The translations under genes were made by a program, and so were the position numbers. A model generated the notes under the pieces. It was not told the origin of the DNA. It ran no database searches and saw nothing but the letters and a program-made list of their open reading frames with translations. This document shows positions 34,366 through 42,834 of a stretch of 64,000 nucleotides of DNA, in pieces. The stretch's first letter is position 1, and the number at the start of each line of letters is the position of its first letter. Source of the stretch: Thiofaba sp039822285 (lineage in GTDB: Bacteria; Pseudomonadota; Gammaproteobacteria; Halothiobacillales; Halothiobacillaceae); assembly GCF_039822285.1 (NCBI RefSeq), contig NZ_JBAJEY010000001.1:558001-622000 (forward strand). Reading direction: 5' to 3'.

Positions 34366-34827
34366 ATGAGCCAAAGGCCGACCCCGAACGGGCTTCCGAC
34401 AGGGACATCGGAAGGGACCGAGCAAAGAAAACGCGCTGGCGTGCTGATCATCGCCCACAACCATCTCGGCCAGCAGCTGCTCGAGACCGCCACCGACATG
34501 CTGAACCGACGCCCGCCGCAGGTGCGCAGCCTGGATGTCCTGCAAGACGATGACCCCGTCGACCTGCTGGCGCGAGCCCGGCGCCTGCTGGCGGAAATCG
34601 ACCAGGGCGCCGGTGCGCTGGTGCTGACGGACATGTATGGCTCGACCCCGAGCAACATCGCCCACCGCTTGGGCGACAACGAGCATGCGGTGCGGGTGAT
34701 CTCCGGCATCAACCTGCCGATGCTGATCCGCGCACTGAACTACGCCGATCTGCCGCTCGAAGAGCTGGTGCAGAAGGCCCTGAGCGGCGGGCGCGAGGGG
34801 ATCTTCGACGCGCGTGGCATGGCCTGA
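34366..34827 (+). CDS. PTS EIIA, mannose-type (regulatory)
   Basis: 153-aa EIIA(Man)-like protein. The phosphohistidine is in VLIIAHNHLGQQLLETA; LVLTDMYGSTPSNIA and ISGINLPMLIRAL follow. No EIIB/C/D genes are nearby, so a regulatory role in phosphotransfer is likely. The first 24 residues (SQRPTPNGLPTGTSEGTEQR) are not family-like; that DNA contains the hairpin CTTCCGA/TCGGAAG, so it may be repeat-derived or the real start may be GTG 34441. hpr starts in its stop codon. Confidence 0.87.
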   Translation: MSQRPTPNGLPTGTSEGTEQRKRAGVLIIAHNHLGQQLLETATDMLNRRPPQVRSLDVLQDDDPVDLLARARRLLAEIDQGAGALVLTDMYGSTPSNIAHRLGDNEHAVRVISGINLPMLIRALNYADLPLEELVQKALSGGREGIFDARGMA

Positions 34828-35099
34828 TGGTCAGAAACTGCACCGTCGGGATCGTCAACAAGCGCGGGATGCATGCCCGCGCTGCCGCCCGCTTCGCCAG
34901 CCTGGCTGCGACCTTCACCAGCCACATCAGCGTGCGGCGCGGCGAGCTCACGGCCAATGGCAAGAGCATCATGGGCCTGATGATGCTGGCCGCCCCACAG
35001 GGCACCGAAATCGTCATCCAGGCCGAAGGCCCGGACGCCGAGCAGGCCCTCGAAGCCCTTGGCGCACTGGTCAGCGGACGCTTCGGCGAAGCCGAATAG
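34827..35099 (+). CDS. ptsH: Phosphocarrier protein HPr
   Basis: 90-aa HPr. Active His in VNKRGMHARAAARF and the regulatory serine in NGKSIMGLMMLAA, the target of HPr kinase encoded three genes upstream. Carries phosphate to EIIA proteins. No ptsI (enzyme I) gene follows in the window. Ends the operon at a good terminator. Confidence 0.96.
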   Translation: MVRNCTVGIVNKRGMHARAAARFASLAATFTSHISVRRGELTANGKSIMGLMMLAAPQGTEIVIQAEGPDAEQALEALGALVSGRFGEAE

Positions 35100-35108
35100 T
35101 CCATCTTC

Positions 35109-35130
35109 CCTGCCCTTCGGGCGGGTTTTG
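35109..35130 (+). terminator. Rho-independent terminator after HPr
   Basis: CCTGCCC-TTC-GGGCGGG followed by TTTTG: 7-bp stem (one T-G pair), short loop and T-tract, 10 bp after the ptsH stop. Confidence 0.75.
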
Positions 35131-35154
35131 TCATACCATTCACATTTTTATGCA
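35128..35154 (+). promoter_or_regulatory. Candidate promoter for fabA-fabB
   Basis: TTGTCA (35128-35133), then AT-rich spacer and TATGCA (35149-35154) at a short 15-bp spacing. It is the only AT-rich stretch in the 75-bp gap before fabA. No FabR-type palindrome recognised. Confidence 0.3.
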
Positions 35155-35174
35155 CGCACCCCTGCGAGAGGGAC

Positions 35175-35687
35175 ATGAAGAAATCCTCCTACTCCTACGA
35201 TGAGCTGATCCAGTGCGGCCGCGGTGAGATGTTCGGCCCCGGCAACGCTCAACTCCCCCTGCCGCCAATGCTGATGTTCGACCGCATCATGCAGATCAAC
35301 GAAGACGGCGGAGCCTTCGGCAAGGGTGAGCTCATCGCCGAGCTGGACGTCAAGCCGGACCTCTGGTTCTTCCAGTGCCATTTCGATGGGGATCCCGTGA
35401 TGCCCGGCTGCCTGGGGCTCGATGCCATGTGGCAGCTGGTCGGTTTCTACCTCGGCTGGATCGGCGGCAAGGGTCATGGCCGCGCCCTCGGCGTGGGCGA
35501 GGTGAAGTTCACCGGCCAGGTCCTGCCGGAGGCCAAGCTGATCACCTATAAGGTGAACATGAAGCGCACCATCAACCGCAAGCTGGTGATGGGCATCGCC
35601 GATGCCGTCATGCTGGTCGATGGGCGCGAGATCTACCACGCCACCGACCTGCGTGTCGGGCTGTTTACCTCCACTAGCGGATTCTGA
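35175..35687 (+). CDS. fabA: 3-hydroxydecanoyl-ACP dehydratase/isomerase
   Basis: 170-aa FabA, which dehydrates 3-hydroxyacyl-ACP and isomerises trans-2 to cis-3-decenoyl-ACP to begin unsaturated fatty acid synthesis. Active-site His69 is in FFQCHFDGDPVMPGCLGLDAM with Asp83. Length matches E. coli. fabB follows 11 bp later, making the anaerobic unsaturated fatty acid pair. Confidence 0.97.
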   Translation: MKKSSYSYDELIQCGRGEMFGPGNAQLPLPPMLMFDRIMQINEDGGAFGKGELIAELDVKPDLWFFQCHFDGDPVMPGCLGLDAMWQLVGFYLGWIGGKGHGRALGVGEVKFTGQVLPEAKLITYKVNMKRTINRKLVMGIADAVMLVDGREIYHATDLRVGLFTSTSGF

Positions 35688-35698
35688 GGGTTAGACTT

Positions 35699-36916
35699 AT
35701 GCGCCGCGTCGTCGTCACCGGAATGGGCATCGTTTCCAGCCTGGGCAACAACAAGCAAGAAGTCCTCCAGAGCCTGCGCGAAGGCCGCTCGGGCATCGAG
35801 TTCATGCAGGAGTACGCTGACCTCGGCTTCCGCTCGCAGGTTGCCGGCACGCTCAAGCTGAACCCCGAGGAGCTGATCGACCGCAAGCTCTTCCGCTTCA
35901 TGGGCCAGGCTGCGGCCTACAGCTACCTCGCCATGGCCGAGGCCGCCGCGGATTCGGGCCTGAGCGATGACCAGATCTCCAATGTCCGCACCGGCCTGAT
36001 CGTCGGCTCCGGCGGTTCCTCCACCGCCAACATCGTCGAGACCGCCGAGATCGCCAGGAGCCGCGGCATCAAGCGCGTGGGCCCGTACATGGTCACCCGC
36101 ACCATGAGCTCGACCACCTCCGCCTGCCTTGCCACCCCGTTCGGCATCAAGGGCGTGAACTACACCATCAGCTCGGCCTGTGCCACCTCGGCACACTGCA
36201 TCGGCAACGCCATGGAGCTGATCCAGCTCGGCAAGCAGGACGTGGTGTTCGCCGGCGGTGGCGAGGAGCTGCACTGGGTGCAGTCGGCCATGTTCGACGC
36301 CATGGGCGCGACCTCCTCCAAGTACAACGACACCCCGCACACCGCCTCCCGTCCGTATGACGAGTTCCGCGACGGCTTCGTCATCTCTGGCGGCGGCGGC
36401 ATGGTGGTGCTGGAAGAGCTGGAGCACGCCCTGGCCCGCGGCGCGAAGATCTACGGCGAGCTGGTCGGCTACGGCGCCACCTCGGATGGCTACGACATGG
36501 TGCAGCCCTCCGGCGAGGGCGCCATCCGCTGCATGCAGCAGGCCCTCGCCACCGTCGACACGCCGATCGACTACATCAACACCCACGGCACCAGCACCCC
36601 GGTCGGCGACATCCGCGAGCTGGAGGCCATGAAGGCGGTGTTCACCGACTACATGCCGGTGGTCACCTCCACCAAGTCCCTCTCGGGTCATGCCCTGGGT
36701 GCCGCCGGCGTGCACGAGGCCATCTACTCGCTCTTGATGATGGAGCATGGCTTCATCGCCGCCTCGGCTAACATCGAGACCCTTGATCCGGGAGCGCACG
36801 GTGTAAACATCGCTCAGGAGCGCATCGACAACGCCAAGCTGGATACCATTCTCTCCAACAGCTTCGGCTTCGGCGGCACCAACGCCAGCCTCGTCTTCCG
36901 CCGCTTCCAGGCCTGA
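35699..36916 (+). CDS. fabB: Beta-ketoacyl-ACP synthase I
   Basis: 405-aa FabB elongating cis-3-decenoyl-ACP. Catalytic Cys in ISSACATSAHCIGNA, first His in NTHGTSTPVGD, second His in KSLSGHALGAAGVHEA; C-terminal NSFGFGGTNASLVF. Coupled with fabA. Confidence 0.97.
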   Translation: MRRVVVTGMGIVSSLGNNKQEVLQSLREGRSGIEFMQEYADLGFRSQVAGTLKLNPEELIDRKLFRFMGQAAAYSYLAMAEAAADSGLSDDQISNVRTGLIVGSGGSSTANIVETAEIARSRGIKRVGPYMVTRTMSSTTSACLATPFGIKGVNYTISSACATSAHCIGNAMELIQLGKQDVVFAGGGEELHWVQSAMFDAMGATSSKYNDTPHTASRPYDEFRDGFVISGGGGMVVLEELEHALARGAKIYGELVGYGATSDGYDMVQPSGEGAIRCMQQALATVDTPIDYINTHGTSTPVGDIRELEAMKAVFTDYMPVVTSTKSLSGHALGAAGVHEAIYSLLMMEHGFIAASANIETLDPGAHGVNIAQERIDNAKLDTILSNSFGFGGTNASLVFRRFQA

Positions 36917-36929
36917 CCCGCTCCTACCA

Positions 36930-36950
36930 TGCGGCCCCGCCGGGGCCGCA
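36930..36950 (+). terminator. Possible terminator after fabB
   Basis: TGCGGCCCCG-C-CGGGGCCGCA hairpin 14 bp after fabB. The loop would have to open to about 3 nt and the T-tract is poor (CCCTTTC), so efficiency is uncertain. Confidence 0.45.
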
Positions 36951-36971
36951 CACCGCCCTTTCAAGCGTCAC

Positions 36972-37000
36972 TTGAATTGTCCTTCCATTCGTCCTACTTT
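36972..37000 (+). promoter_or_regulatory. Candidate promoter for the coiled-coil gene
   Basis: TTGAAT (36972-36977), 17-bp spacer, TACTTT (36995-37000), followed 25-35 bp later by a strong AAGGAAGGAAGG ribosome site before ATG 37038. Confidence 0.45.
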
Positions 37001-37037
37001 TGCAGGGTAATCTGAAAACCCAGCAAAGGAAGGAAGG

Positions 37038-38186
37038 ATGAGCCAGCGCCTGACCGTCGACCAGTTCGTCTCCATGGTGCGCAGCATGCCGGTGGACAAG
37101 GTGGCAAGCCTGCCGCTCGAGACCCTTCCCGAAACCATCCCCGCCGAACTGATCCGCAACTCCCCCCAGCCCCTGCGCGGAGTGCTGGAAAAGCTCGCCT
37201 TCGATCTGAACGTGCACGAACTGCGCGAGCAGCAGGCGCTGGAACAGCAGTTCGGCAACCAGGCCGCCCAGGCGCTGGACAAGGCGCGCGGCTACGAGGC
37301 GGACATCGCCATTGCCCGCCTGCGGCAGAAGATCGCCGACACCACCCCTGCCTTGGAGAAGTGGCGCGCCGGCAAGATGACCAACTACGCCATGTCGCAG
37401 ACCATGCATGGCCTGCGGGAGATCGTCACCGATGTCCATGCCGAGCGCGCGCGCATGGCCAAGGCCGAGCTCGTGATCAGCGAATGCCTGGCCAACAACC
37501 CGGGCCGTTTCGAAGCCCGGCTGCGTGAGGCCCTCGAGCGCCTCAAGCACTTCTCCGGCAAGATCGACGCCACCCTCGGCGAGTATCACGCCCTCCAGCT
37601 CGAGGTGGCGGCCGCTGACATGAACGACAAGCGCCGCCAGATCAACGACTCCGACCTCAAGAAAAAGGATCTGCTGGAAGAGCTGAACGCGCTGGAGGAA
37701 CAGCTCAAGCGTCCCACCTCCCTCTTCTCCCGCCTGCTGCCCTGGGGTGCGAAGAAGCATGAGGAGAACCTCAAGCACCGCATCAGCGACCTGCACCAGC
37801 GCATCATGAGCGAGGAATGGGTCATGGCCGAGAGCCAGCTGACCCGCTGGCTGGATGCCATGGTCGACGCCAGCCTGTATGTGAACTCCGCCGCCACCCA
37901 GCAGAACCTGCGCCAATCCCGCCTCAACCTGTTCTTCCTGCTCAATGCCTTCTGTGAACAGCAGGAGGCCGCCGCCAAGCAGGTCGCTCGCAACCCCTTC
38001 ATCCAGGTCGATCCGAAGAAGGCCATCGAGTACATGCTGATGTCCGAGCGCTTCATCCTCGACTACTTCGCCAAGAAGCGGGCCGAGATCATCCAGTGGC
38101 TTGGCAATGCCGCGGACAGCCGCCTGCGTGCCCTTGAGCACCTCGAGATCGACCTGATCAGCGAGATGAAGCGCAATATGCGCTGA
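37038..38186 (+). CDS. Uncharacterised coiled-coil protein
   Basis: 382-aa soluble, highly charged, almost wholly helical protein; no signal peptide or membrane segment. Long heptad-like stretches at about 55-110 and 150-250 (NDSDLKKKDLLEELNALEEQ), then PTSLFSRLLPWGAKKHEENL and a C-terminal helical region ending LEHLEIDLISEMKRNMR. I do not recognise the family. Its helical pattern recalls TelA-like proteins loosely but no diagnostic motif is seen. It is a single-gene unit with its own promoter, strong ribosome site and terminator, so it is probably well expressed. Confidence 0.8.
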   Translation: MSQRLTVDQFVSMVRSMPVDKVASLPLETLPETIPAELIRNSPQPLRGVLEKLAFDLNVHELREQQALEQQFGNQAAQALDKARGYEADIAIARLRQKIADTTPALEKWRAGKMTNYAMSQTMHGLREIVTDVHAERARMAKAELVISECLANNPGRFEARLREALERLKHFSGKIDATLGEYHALQLEVAAADMNDKRRQINDSDLKKKDLLEELNALEEQLKRPTSLFSRLLPWGAKKHEENLKHRISDLHQRIMSEEWVMAESQLTRWLDAMVDASLYVNSAATQQNLRQSRLNLFFLLNAFCEQQEAAAKQVARNPFIQVDPKKAIEYMLMSERFILDYFAKKRAEIIQWLGNAADSRLRALEHLEIDLISEMKRNMR

Positions 38187-38204
38187 ACAGAAAACGCGCT
38201 CCCA

Positions 38205-38240
38205 AACGCTTGAGGCCCGCAGATGCGGGCCTCAAGCGTT
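38205..38240. terminator. Strong bidirectional hairpin between the coiled-coil gene and thrC
   Basis: Perfect 16-bp inverted repeat AACGCTTGAGGCCCGC / GCGGGCCTCAAGCGTT with loop AGAT, placed between two convergent genes. Likely terminates both. Confidence 0.8.
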
Positions 38241-38276
38241 CAGGCTCTGCTCAGGGGCATCCCTGCCCCTTTTTCG

Positions 38277-39425
38277 TCAACGCATGTTGTCAAGGATCGC
38301 GCGCTTGACCTGGTCCAGGGTCGCGTCGATGGTCAGCAGCGTGGCCTTGCCCTGGCACTGGGCAATCGCCGTGTCCGGATCCTTCAGGCCGTTGCCGGTC
38401 AGGGTCAGCACGAGGCTTGAGCCCTCCGGGATCTTGCCGCTCTGGATGTCCTTGATGGCGCCCGCCAGCGAGGCGGCCGAGGCGGGCTCACAGAACACAC
38501 CCTCGTACTGGGTCAGCATCTTCTGCGCGGCGAGGATCTCCGCGTCGGTGACCTCCGCGAACCAGCCGCCAGACTCCTCCATCACGTTCCAGGCGCGGTC
38601 CCAGGACTGCGGATGGCCGATGCGGATGGCAGTGGCGATGGTCTCCGGATGATCGACCATGTGGCCGCGCAGGAAGGGCGCGGAGCCGGCGGCCTGGTAG
38701 CCGACCATCTTCGGCCGGTTGCCGACGATGGCGCCACCCGCGTAGGCGCACTTGCCGTTGCAGTAGGCACAGGCCTCGGTGACGTGCTCACCGGAGGCGG
38801 AGGAGTACTCGCAATAGCCGATCCAATGCGCGGTGATGTTGCCCGCATTGCCCACCGGCAGGCAGTGGTAGTCCGGGGCGCGCCCCAGCTCCTCGATGAT
38901 CTCGAAGGCCGCCGTTTTCTGGCCCTGCAGGCGGTAGGGGTTGACCGAGTTGACGATGGTCACCGGGGCCTCACCCGCCACTTCCTTGACCAGGCGCATG
39001 CCGTCATCGAAGTTGCCCTTGATCTGCAGGGTGATGGCACCGTACATCATCGCCTGAGCGAGCTTGCCCATGGCGATCTTGCCGTCCGGGATCAGCACGA
39101 AGGCGGTGATGCCCGCACGCGCAGCATAGGCCGCGGCCGCCGCGGAGGTGTTGCCGGTGGAGGCGCAGATGATGGCCTTGGAGCCCTCCTCCACCGCCTT
39201 GGTGACCGCCATGGTCATGCCGCGGTCCTTGAACGAACCGGTGGGGTTCAGACCCTCGTACTTGACGTAGATGTCCACCTGCTTGCCCAACAGCTTGGGG
39301 ATGTTGTGCAGGCGGATGAGGGGGGTGTTGCCCTCGCCGAGGGAGATGATGCGGGTGTCATCGGACACCGGCAGGCGGTCACGGTAGCGGTCGATCAGGC
39401 CGGTGTAGCGGTTGCGGAATGGCAT
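38277..39425 (-). CDS. thrC: Threonine synthase with a cysteine-rich insertion
   Basis: 382-aa PLP enzyme converting O-phosphohomoserine to threonine. PLP Lys66 in NPTGSFKDRGM, GNTSAAAAAYAARAG, phosphate loop PVGNAGNITAHWIGY. Between that loop and RPKMVGYQAAGSAP there is an unusual segment with Cys205, Cys219, Cys222 and Cys226 (EACAYCNGKCAYAGG), which looks like a metal or redox site and is not part of the usual enzyme. Follows hom on the same strand. Confidence 0.93.
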   Translation of the reverse strand: MPFRNRYTGLIDRYRDRLPVSDDTRIISLGEGNTPLIRLHNIPKLLGKQVDIYVKYEGLNPTGSFKDRGMTMAVTKAVEEGSKAIICASTGNTSAAAAAYAARAGITAFVLIPDGKIAMGKLAQAMMYGAITLQIKGNFDDGMRLVKEVAGEAPVTIVNSVNPYRLQGQKTAAFEIIEELGRAPDYHCLPVGNAGNITAHWIGYCEYSSASGEHVTEACAYCNGKCAYAGGAIVGNRPKMVGYQAAGSAPFLRGHMVDHPETIATAIRIGHPQSWDRAWNVMEESGGWFAEVTDAEILAAQKMLTQYEGVFCEPASAASLAGAIKDIQSGKIPEGSSLVLTLTGNGLKDPDTAIAQCQGKATLLTIDATLDQVKRAILDNMR

Positions 39426-39462
39426 GGTGGTGACTCAAAGGGGGACGGATAGGATGTGGTAT

Positions 39463-39559
39463 CCCCTCCCCCCCTGGGGGGAGGGTCAGGGAGAGGGGGA
39501 TGGATTTTCAACGAAGCATCACCCTCTCCTCTACCCCTCTCCCCTCAAGGGAGAGGGGA
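39463..39559. repeat. CCCTCTCC-type palindromic repeat, copy a
   Basis: Two hairpin blocks: CCCTCCCCCC/GGGGGGAGGG and CCCCTCTCCCCT-CA-AGGGAGAGGGG, with inverted outer segments (GGGAGAGGGGGAT and CACCCTCTCC). Occupies most of the 147-bp gap between thrC and hom. Same architecture as 42674-42779 and half of it recurs inside ygiQ. Confidence 0.75.
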
Positions 39560-39572
39560 AAAATGCGCGACC

Positions 39573-40883
39573 TCAACCGAGGCTCTCGACCCGGATCCGC
39601 GCCACCGGCCGCTTGATGGCGGGCAACGCCTCGATGCGGGCAATAGCCTCGTTCATGCGGCCTTCCTTCACCCGGTGGGTGAGGATGATGACCGGGATGT
39701 CCGTTTCGTCCTCCGGGGCCTCTTTCTGCAGGATGGCCTCGATGCTGATGTCCTGGTCGGCGAGGATGCGGGTCACATCCGCCAGCACGCCGGGTTTGTC
39801 CTCCGCAGTCAGGCGCAGGTAGTAGGCGGTTTCGACCTCGCTCATCGGCAGGATCGGCAGATCACGCAGGGCGTCGGGCTGGAAGGCCAGGTGCGGCACG
39901 CGGTTCTCGGGGTCGGCGGTCATGGTGCGCACCACGTCCACGAGGTCCGCTACCACCGCCGAGGCGGTGGGGTCGGCGCCCGCGCCCGCGCCGTAGTACA
40001 GCGTCGGGCCCACCGCGTCGCTCATCACCAGCACAGCGTTCTTCACCCCATCGACGTTGGCGATCAGGCGGCGCTCAGGGATGAGGGTCGGGTGCACGCG
40101 CAGCTCGACCCCCTGCGCGGTGCGGCGGGCAATGCCAAGGTGCTTGATGCGGTAGCCAAGTGCCTCGGCGTAGCTGACATCCTCACGGGTGATGCGGGTG
40201 ATGCCCTCGGTCACCGCCTTGTCGAACTGGAGCGGGATGCCAAAGGCGATGGAGGCAAGGATGGTCAGCTTGTGCGCGGCGTCGATGCCTTCCACATCGA
40301 AGGTCGGATCGGCCTCGGCATAGCCCAGGCGCTGGGCCTCGGCGAGCACGTCGTCGAACTCGCGGCCCTTGTCGCGCATCTCGGTGAGGATGAAGTTGCC
40401 GGTGCCGTTGATGATGCCGGCGAGCCATTCGATGCGGTTGCCCGCCAGACCTTCGCGGATGGCCTTGATGACCGGGATGCCGCCGGCGACCGCGGCCTCG
40501 AACGCCACCATCACCCCCCGATCCTGGGCGGCACGGAAGATCTCATTGCCATGCAGGGCGATCAGCATCTTGTTGGCGGTGACCACGTGCTTGCCAAGCT
40601 CAATGGCACGCAGCACCAGCTCGCGGGCAGGCTCTACACCCCCCATCAGCTCGCAGACGACCTCCACCTCCGGGTCATTGACCACGGCGAAGGGATCGGT
40701 GGTCAGGCGGATGCCGGTGGTGTCGCAGATGCGCGGCGCGTCGATCCGGCGGGCCGAGGCGGCGACCACCTCGATGCCCCGCCCGGCGCGGCGCGAGATC
40801 TCATCCTGGTTGCGGCGCAGCACATTGACCGTGCCGCCTCCCACCGTGCCCAGCCCAAGCAGGCCGACCTTCACTGGCTTCAT
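39573..40883 (-). CDS. hom: Homoserine dehydrogenase
   Basis: 436-aa enzyme reducing aspartate semialdehyde to homoserine. Nucleotide-binding GLLGLGTVGGGTVNVL at the start, VCELMGGVEPARELVLRAIELGKHVVTANK, the substrate region NGTGNFILTEM and a C-terminal ACT domain (LRLTAEDKPGVLADVTRILA, threonine feedback). Not fused to aspartokinase. Upstream of thrC and downstream of alaA, all on the minus strand. Confidence 0.97.
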   Translation of the reverse strand: MKPVKVGLLGLGTVGGGTVNVLRRNQDEISRRAGRGIEVVAASARRIDAPRICDTTGIRLTTDPFAVVNDPEVEVVCELMGGVEPARELVLRAIELGKHVVTANKMLIALHGNEIFRAAQDRGVMVAFEAAVAGGIPVIKAIREGLAGNRIEWLAGIINGTGNFILTEMRDKGREFDDVLAEAQRLGYAEADPTFDVEGIDAAHKLTILASIAFGIPLQFDKAVTEGITRITREDVSYAEALGYRIKHLGIARRTAQGVELRVHPTLIPERRLIANVDGVKNAVLVMSDAVGPTLYYGAGAGADPTASAVVADLVDVVRTMTADPENRVPHLAFQPDALRDLPILPMSEVETAYYLRLTAEDKPGVLADVTRILADQDISIEAILQKEAPEDETDIPVIILTHRVKEGRMNEAIARIEALPAIKRPVARIRVESLG

Positions 40884-40945
40884 GGTTGTTCTCTGTGAAA
40901 AGCGATGCGCAGGATTTTAACCCAGATTGCCCCAAGAACCCGGCC

Positions 40946-42196
40946 TCAGCCCAGCACGTGGGTGTAACGCCGGCGATACTGGTCGAGGAAGCGGGTGATG
41001 CGACCCAGCGCCTCGCCCAGGTCATCCATGTTCGGCAGGAAGACGACGCGGAAGTGGTCGGTATCGGCCCAGTTGAAACCGCTCCCCTGCACCACCAGCA
41101 CCCGCTCCTGCTCCAGCAGCTCGAGGATGAACTGGCGGTCGTCCTGGATCGGGTACATCTTGGGGTCGAGGCGCGGGAACAGGTACATCGCCCCCTGCGG
41201 CTTGACGCAGCTCACCCCAGGGATCGCCTCCAGCATCTCGTGCGCAAGGTCACGCTGACGCCGCAGGCGGCCACCGGGCGCGACCAGGTCGTTGATGCTC
41301 TGGTAGCCCCCCAGCGCGGTCTGGATGGCAAACTGCGCCGGGACGTTGGAGCACAGGCGCATCGAGGCGAGCATGGTCAGACCCTCGATGTAGTCCCGCG
41401 CGTGGCGCTTGTCGCCCGAGACCACCAGCCAGCCCGCCCGGTAGCCCGCGGCGCGGTAGTTCTTCGACAGGCCGTTGAAGGTGATGAACAGCACATCATC
41501 GGCCAGCGAGGCGATGGAGGTGTGCTCCACCTCGTCGTAGAGCACCTTGTCGTAGATCTCATCGGCATAGACGATCAGCTGATGCTGGCGGGCAATCTCC
41601 ACGATCCCCTGCAACAGCTCGACCGGGTAGACCGCGCCGGTGGGGTTGTTCGGGTTGATGAGCACGATGGCGCGGGTGCGCGGGGTGATCTTGGCGCGGA
41701 TGTCATCAAGGTCCGGCAGCCAGCCCGCCTGCTCGTCGCACACATAATGGCGCGGCGCGCCCCCGGCCAGTGCCACCGCTGCCGTCCACAGCGGATAGTC
41801 CGGCGAAGGCACCAGCACCTCGTCGCCATCGTCCAGCAAGGCCTGCATGGCCATCACGATCAGCTCGGACACCCCGTTACCGATGTAGATGTCATCGATC
41901 TGCACCCCGCGGATGCCCTTGGTCTGGGTGTAGTGCATCACCGCCTTGCGCGCAGCGAACAGCCCGCGCGAGTCGGAATAGCCCGAGGCCCCGCCAAGGT
42001 TGAGGATCACGTCCTGCATGATCTCCTCGGGCACCTCGAAGCCGAACGTGGCCGGATTGCCGATGTTCAGCTTGATGATCCGGTGCCCCTCCTCCTCCAT
42101 CTGCTTGGCGCGCTCCATGACCGGGCCGCGAATGTCGTAGCAGACATTCGCGAGCTTGGAGGACTTGCGGATCGGATTGAGCAGTGGGGTGGTCAT
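40946..42196 (-). CDS. alaA: Alanine aminotransferase AlaA-like
   Basis: 416-aa class I aminotransferase closely like E. coli AlaA (YfbQ): KSSKLANVCYDIRGPV, KLNIGNPATFGFEVPEEI, IGNGVSELIVMAMQALL, INPNNPTGAVYPVELLQ, the PLP lysine in NGLSKNYRAAGYRAGW, and SMRLCSNVPAQFAIQTALGG. It makes alanine from pyruvate and glutamate. ATG 42196 is chosen because MTTPLLNPIRKSSKL matches the family. It precedes hom-thrC, a common link in proteobacteria. Confidence 0.93.
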   Translation of the reverse strand: MTTPLLNPIRKSSKLANVCYDIRGPVMERAKQMEEEGHRIIKLNIGNPATFGFEVPEEIMQDVILNLGGASGYSDSRGLFAARKAVMHYTQTKGIRGVQIDDIYIGNGVSELIVMAMQALLDDGDEVLVPSPDYPLWTAAVALAGGAPRHYVCDEQAGWLPDLDDIRAKITPRTRAIVLINPNNPTGAVYPVELLQGIVEIARQHQLIVYADEIYDKVLYDEVEHTSIASLADDVLFITFNGLSKNYRAAGYRAGWLVVSGDKRHARDYIEGLTMLASMRLCSNVPAQFAIQTALGGYQSINDLVAPGGRLRRQRDLAHEMLEAIPGVSCVKPQGAMYLFPRLDPKMYPIQDDRQFILELLEQERVLVVQGSGFNWADTDHFRVVFLPNMDDLGEALGRITRFLDQYRRRYTHVLG

Positions 42197-42300
42197 GGCG
42201 CGCTCGAGATGTTGGTGCAGGGCAGGAAAACAGGCAACATTAGGTTTACCCTCAAGGGCTGTCAATGCGGCCTGCCCGGGCCATCCTTGGAGAGATCAGC

Positions 42301-42672
42301 GTGAAACTGCACCTCAACTTCACCGACCAGCGCTTCATCATCCAGAACTACGGGGAGGCCCACGTCACCATCAACGGCGAGCGCATCGAACGCAGCCTGA
42401 TCCTCACCCCGGAGAAACGGCTCGACTGGACCGCGCTGGCGGCCGCAAACCTGGACGAGGCCCTGCTCGCCCCGCTGCTGGAAGACGAACCCGAGCTGAT
42501 CATCATTGGCACCGGCCCACGCCAGCAGGTACCGAGCCCCGCCGTCATGCGCTTCTTCGCCCGCCATGGCATCGGCCTCGAATACGTCAGCACCCCGGCC
42601 GCCTGCCGGATCTACAATATCCTCGCCGGTGAAGGCCGTCGGGTGGGATGCGGGCTGATGGTGGGTGGCTAA
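42301..42672 (+). CDS. Mth938-like (DUF498) domain protein
   Basis: 123-aa protein of the Mth938/NDUFAF3 family: IQNYGEAHVTINGERIERSLILTP, LIIIGTGPRQQVPSPAVMRFFARHGIGLEYVSTPAACRIYNILAGEGRRV. The human homologue helps assemble complex I; the bacterial role is unknown. GTG 42301 has a GGAGAGA ribosome site 7 bp upstream and gives the expected N-terminus; the frame is open to 42265. Divergent from alaA. Confidence 0.88.
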   Translation: MKLHLNFTDQRFIIQNYGEAHVTINGERIERSLILTPEKRLDWTALAAANLDEALLAPLLEDEPELIIIGTGPRQQVPSPAVMRFFARHGIGLEYVSTPAACRIYNILAGEGRRVGCGLMVGG

Positions 42673-42673
42673 T

Positions 42674-42779
42674 GCCCCCTCCCCCCTCAGGGGGGGGAGG
42701 GTTGGGGAGAGGGGGATTGAGGGCAGGACCATCGTCTCCACCCTCTCCCCCGCCCCTCTCCCCTCAAGGGAGAGGGGAG
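42674..42779. repeat. CCCTCTCC-type palindromic repeat, copy b
   Basis: CCCCTCCCCCCTCA/GGGGGGGAGGG hairpin, GGGGAGAGGGGGATTGA, then CCACCCTCTCCCCCG and the CCCCTCTCCCCT-CA-AGGGAGAGGGG hairpin. Fills the convergent gap between the Mth938-like gene and the GHKL ATPase gene. The right 45 bp match copy a almost exactly. Confidence 0.75.
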
Positions 42780-42834
42780 ATTACCGCCTCGATGATCCCT
42801 CACTGTGAGGATTCGATGGCCCCCGCCCCGCCTC

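Noticed and set aside
34366..34440. Separate small peptide at the start of the EIIA gene
   Set aside because: The frame is continuous with EIIA; it is more simply an N-terminal extension or a wrong start choice.
39463..39559. CRISPR-like array in the C/T-rich repeats at 39.5 and 42.7 kb
   Set aside because: These are hairpin blocks without regular spacers or multiple direct repeats; no cas genes are present.
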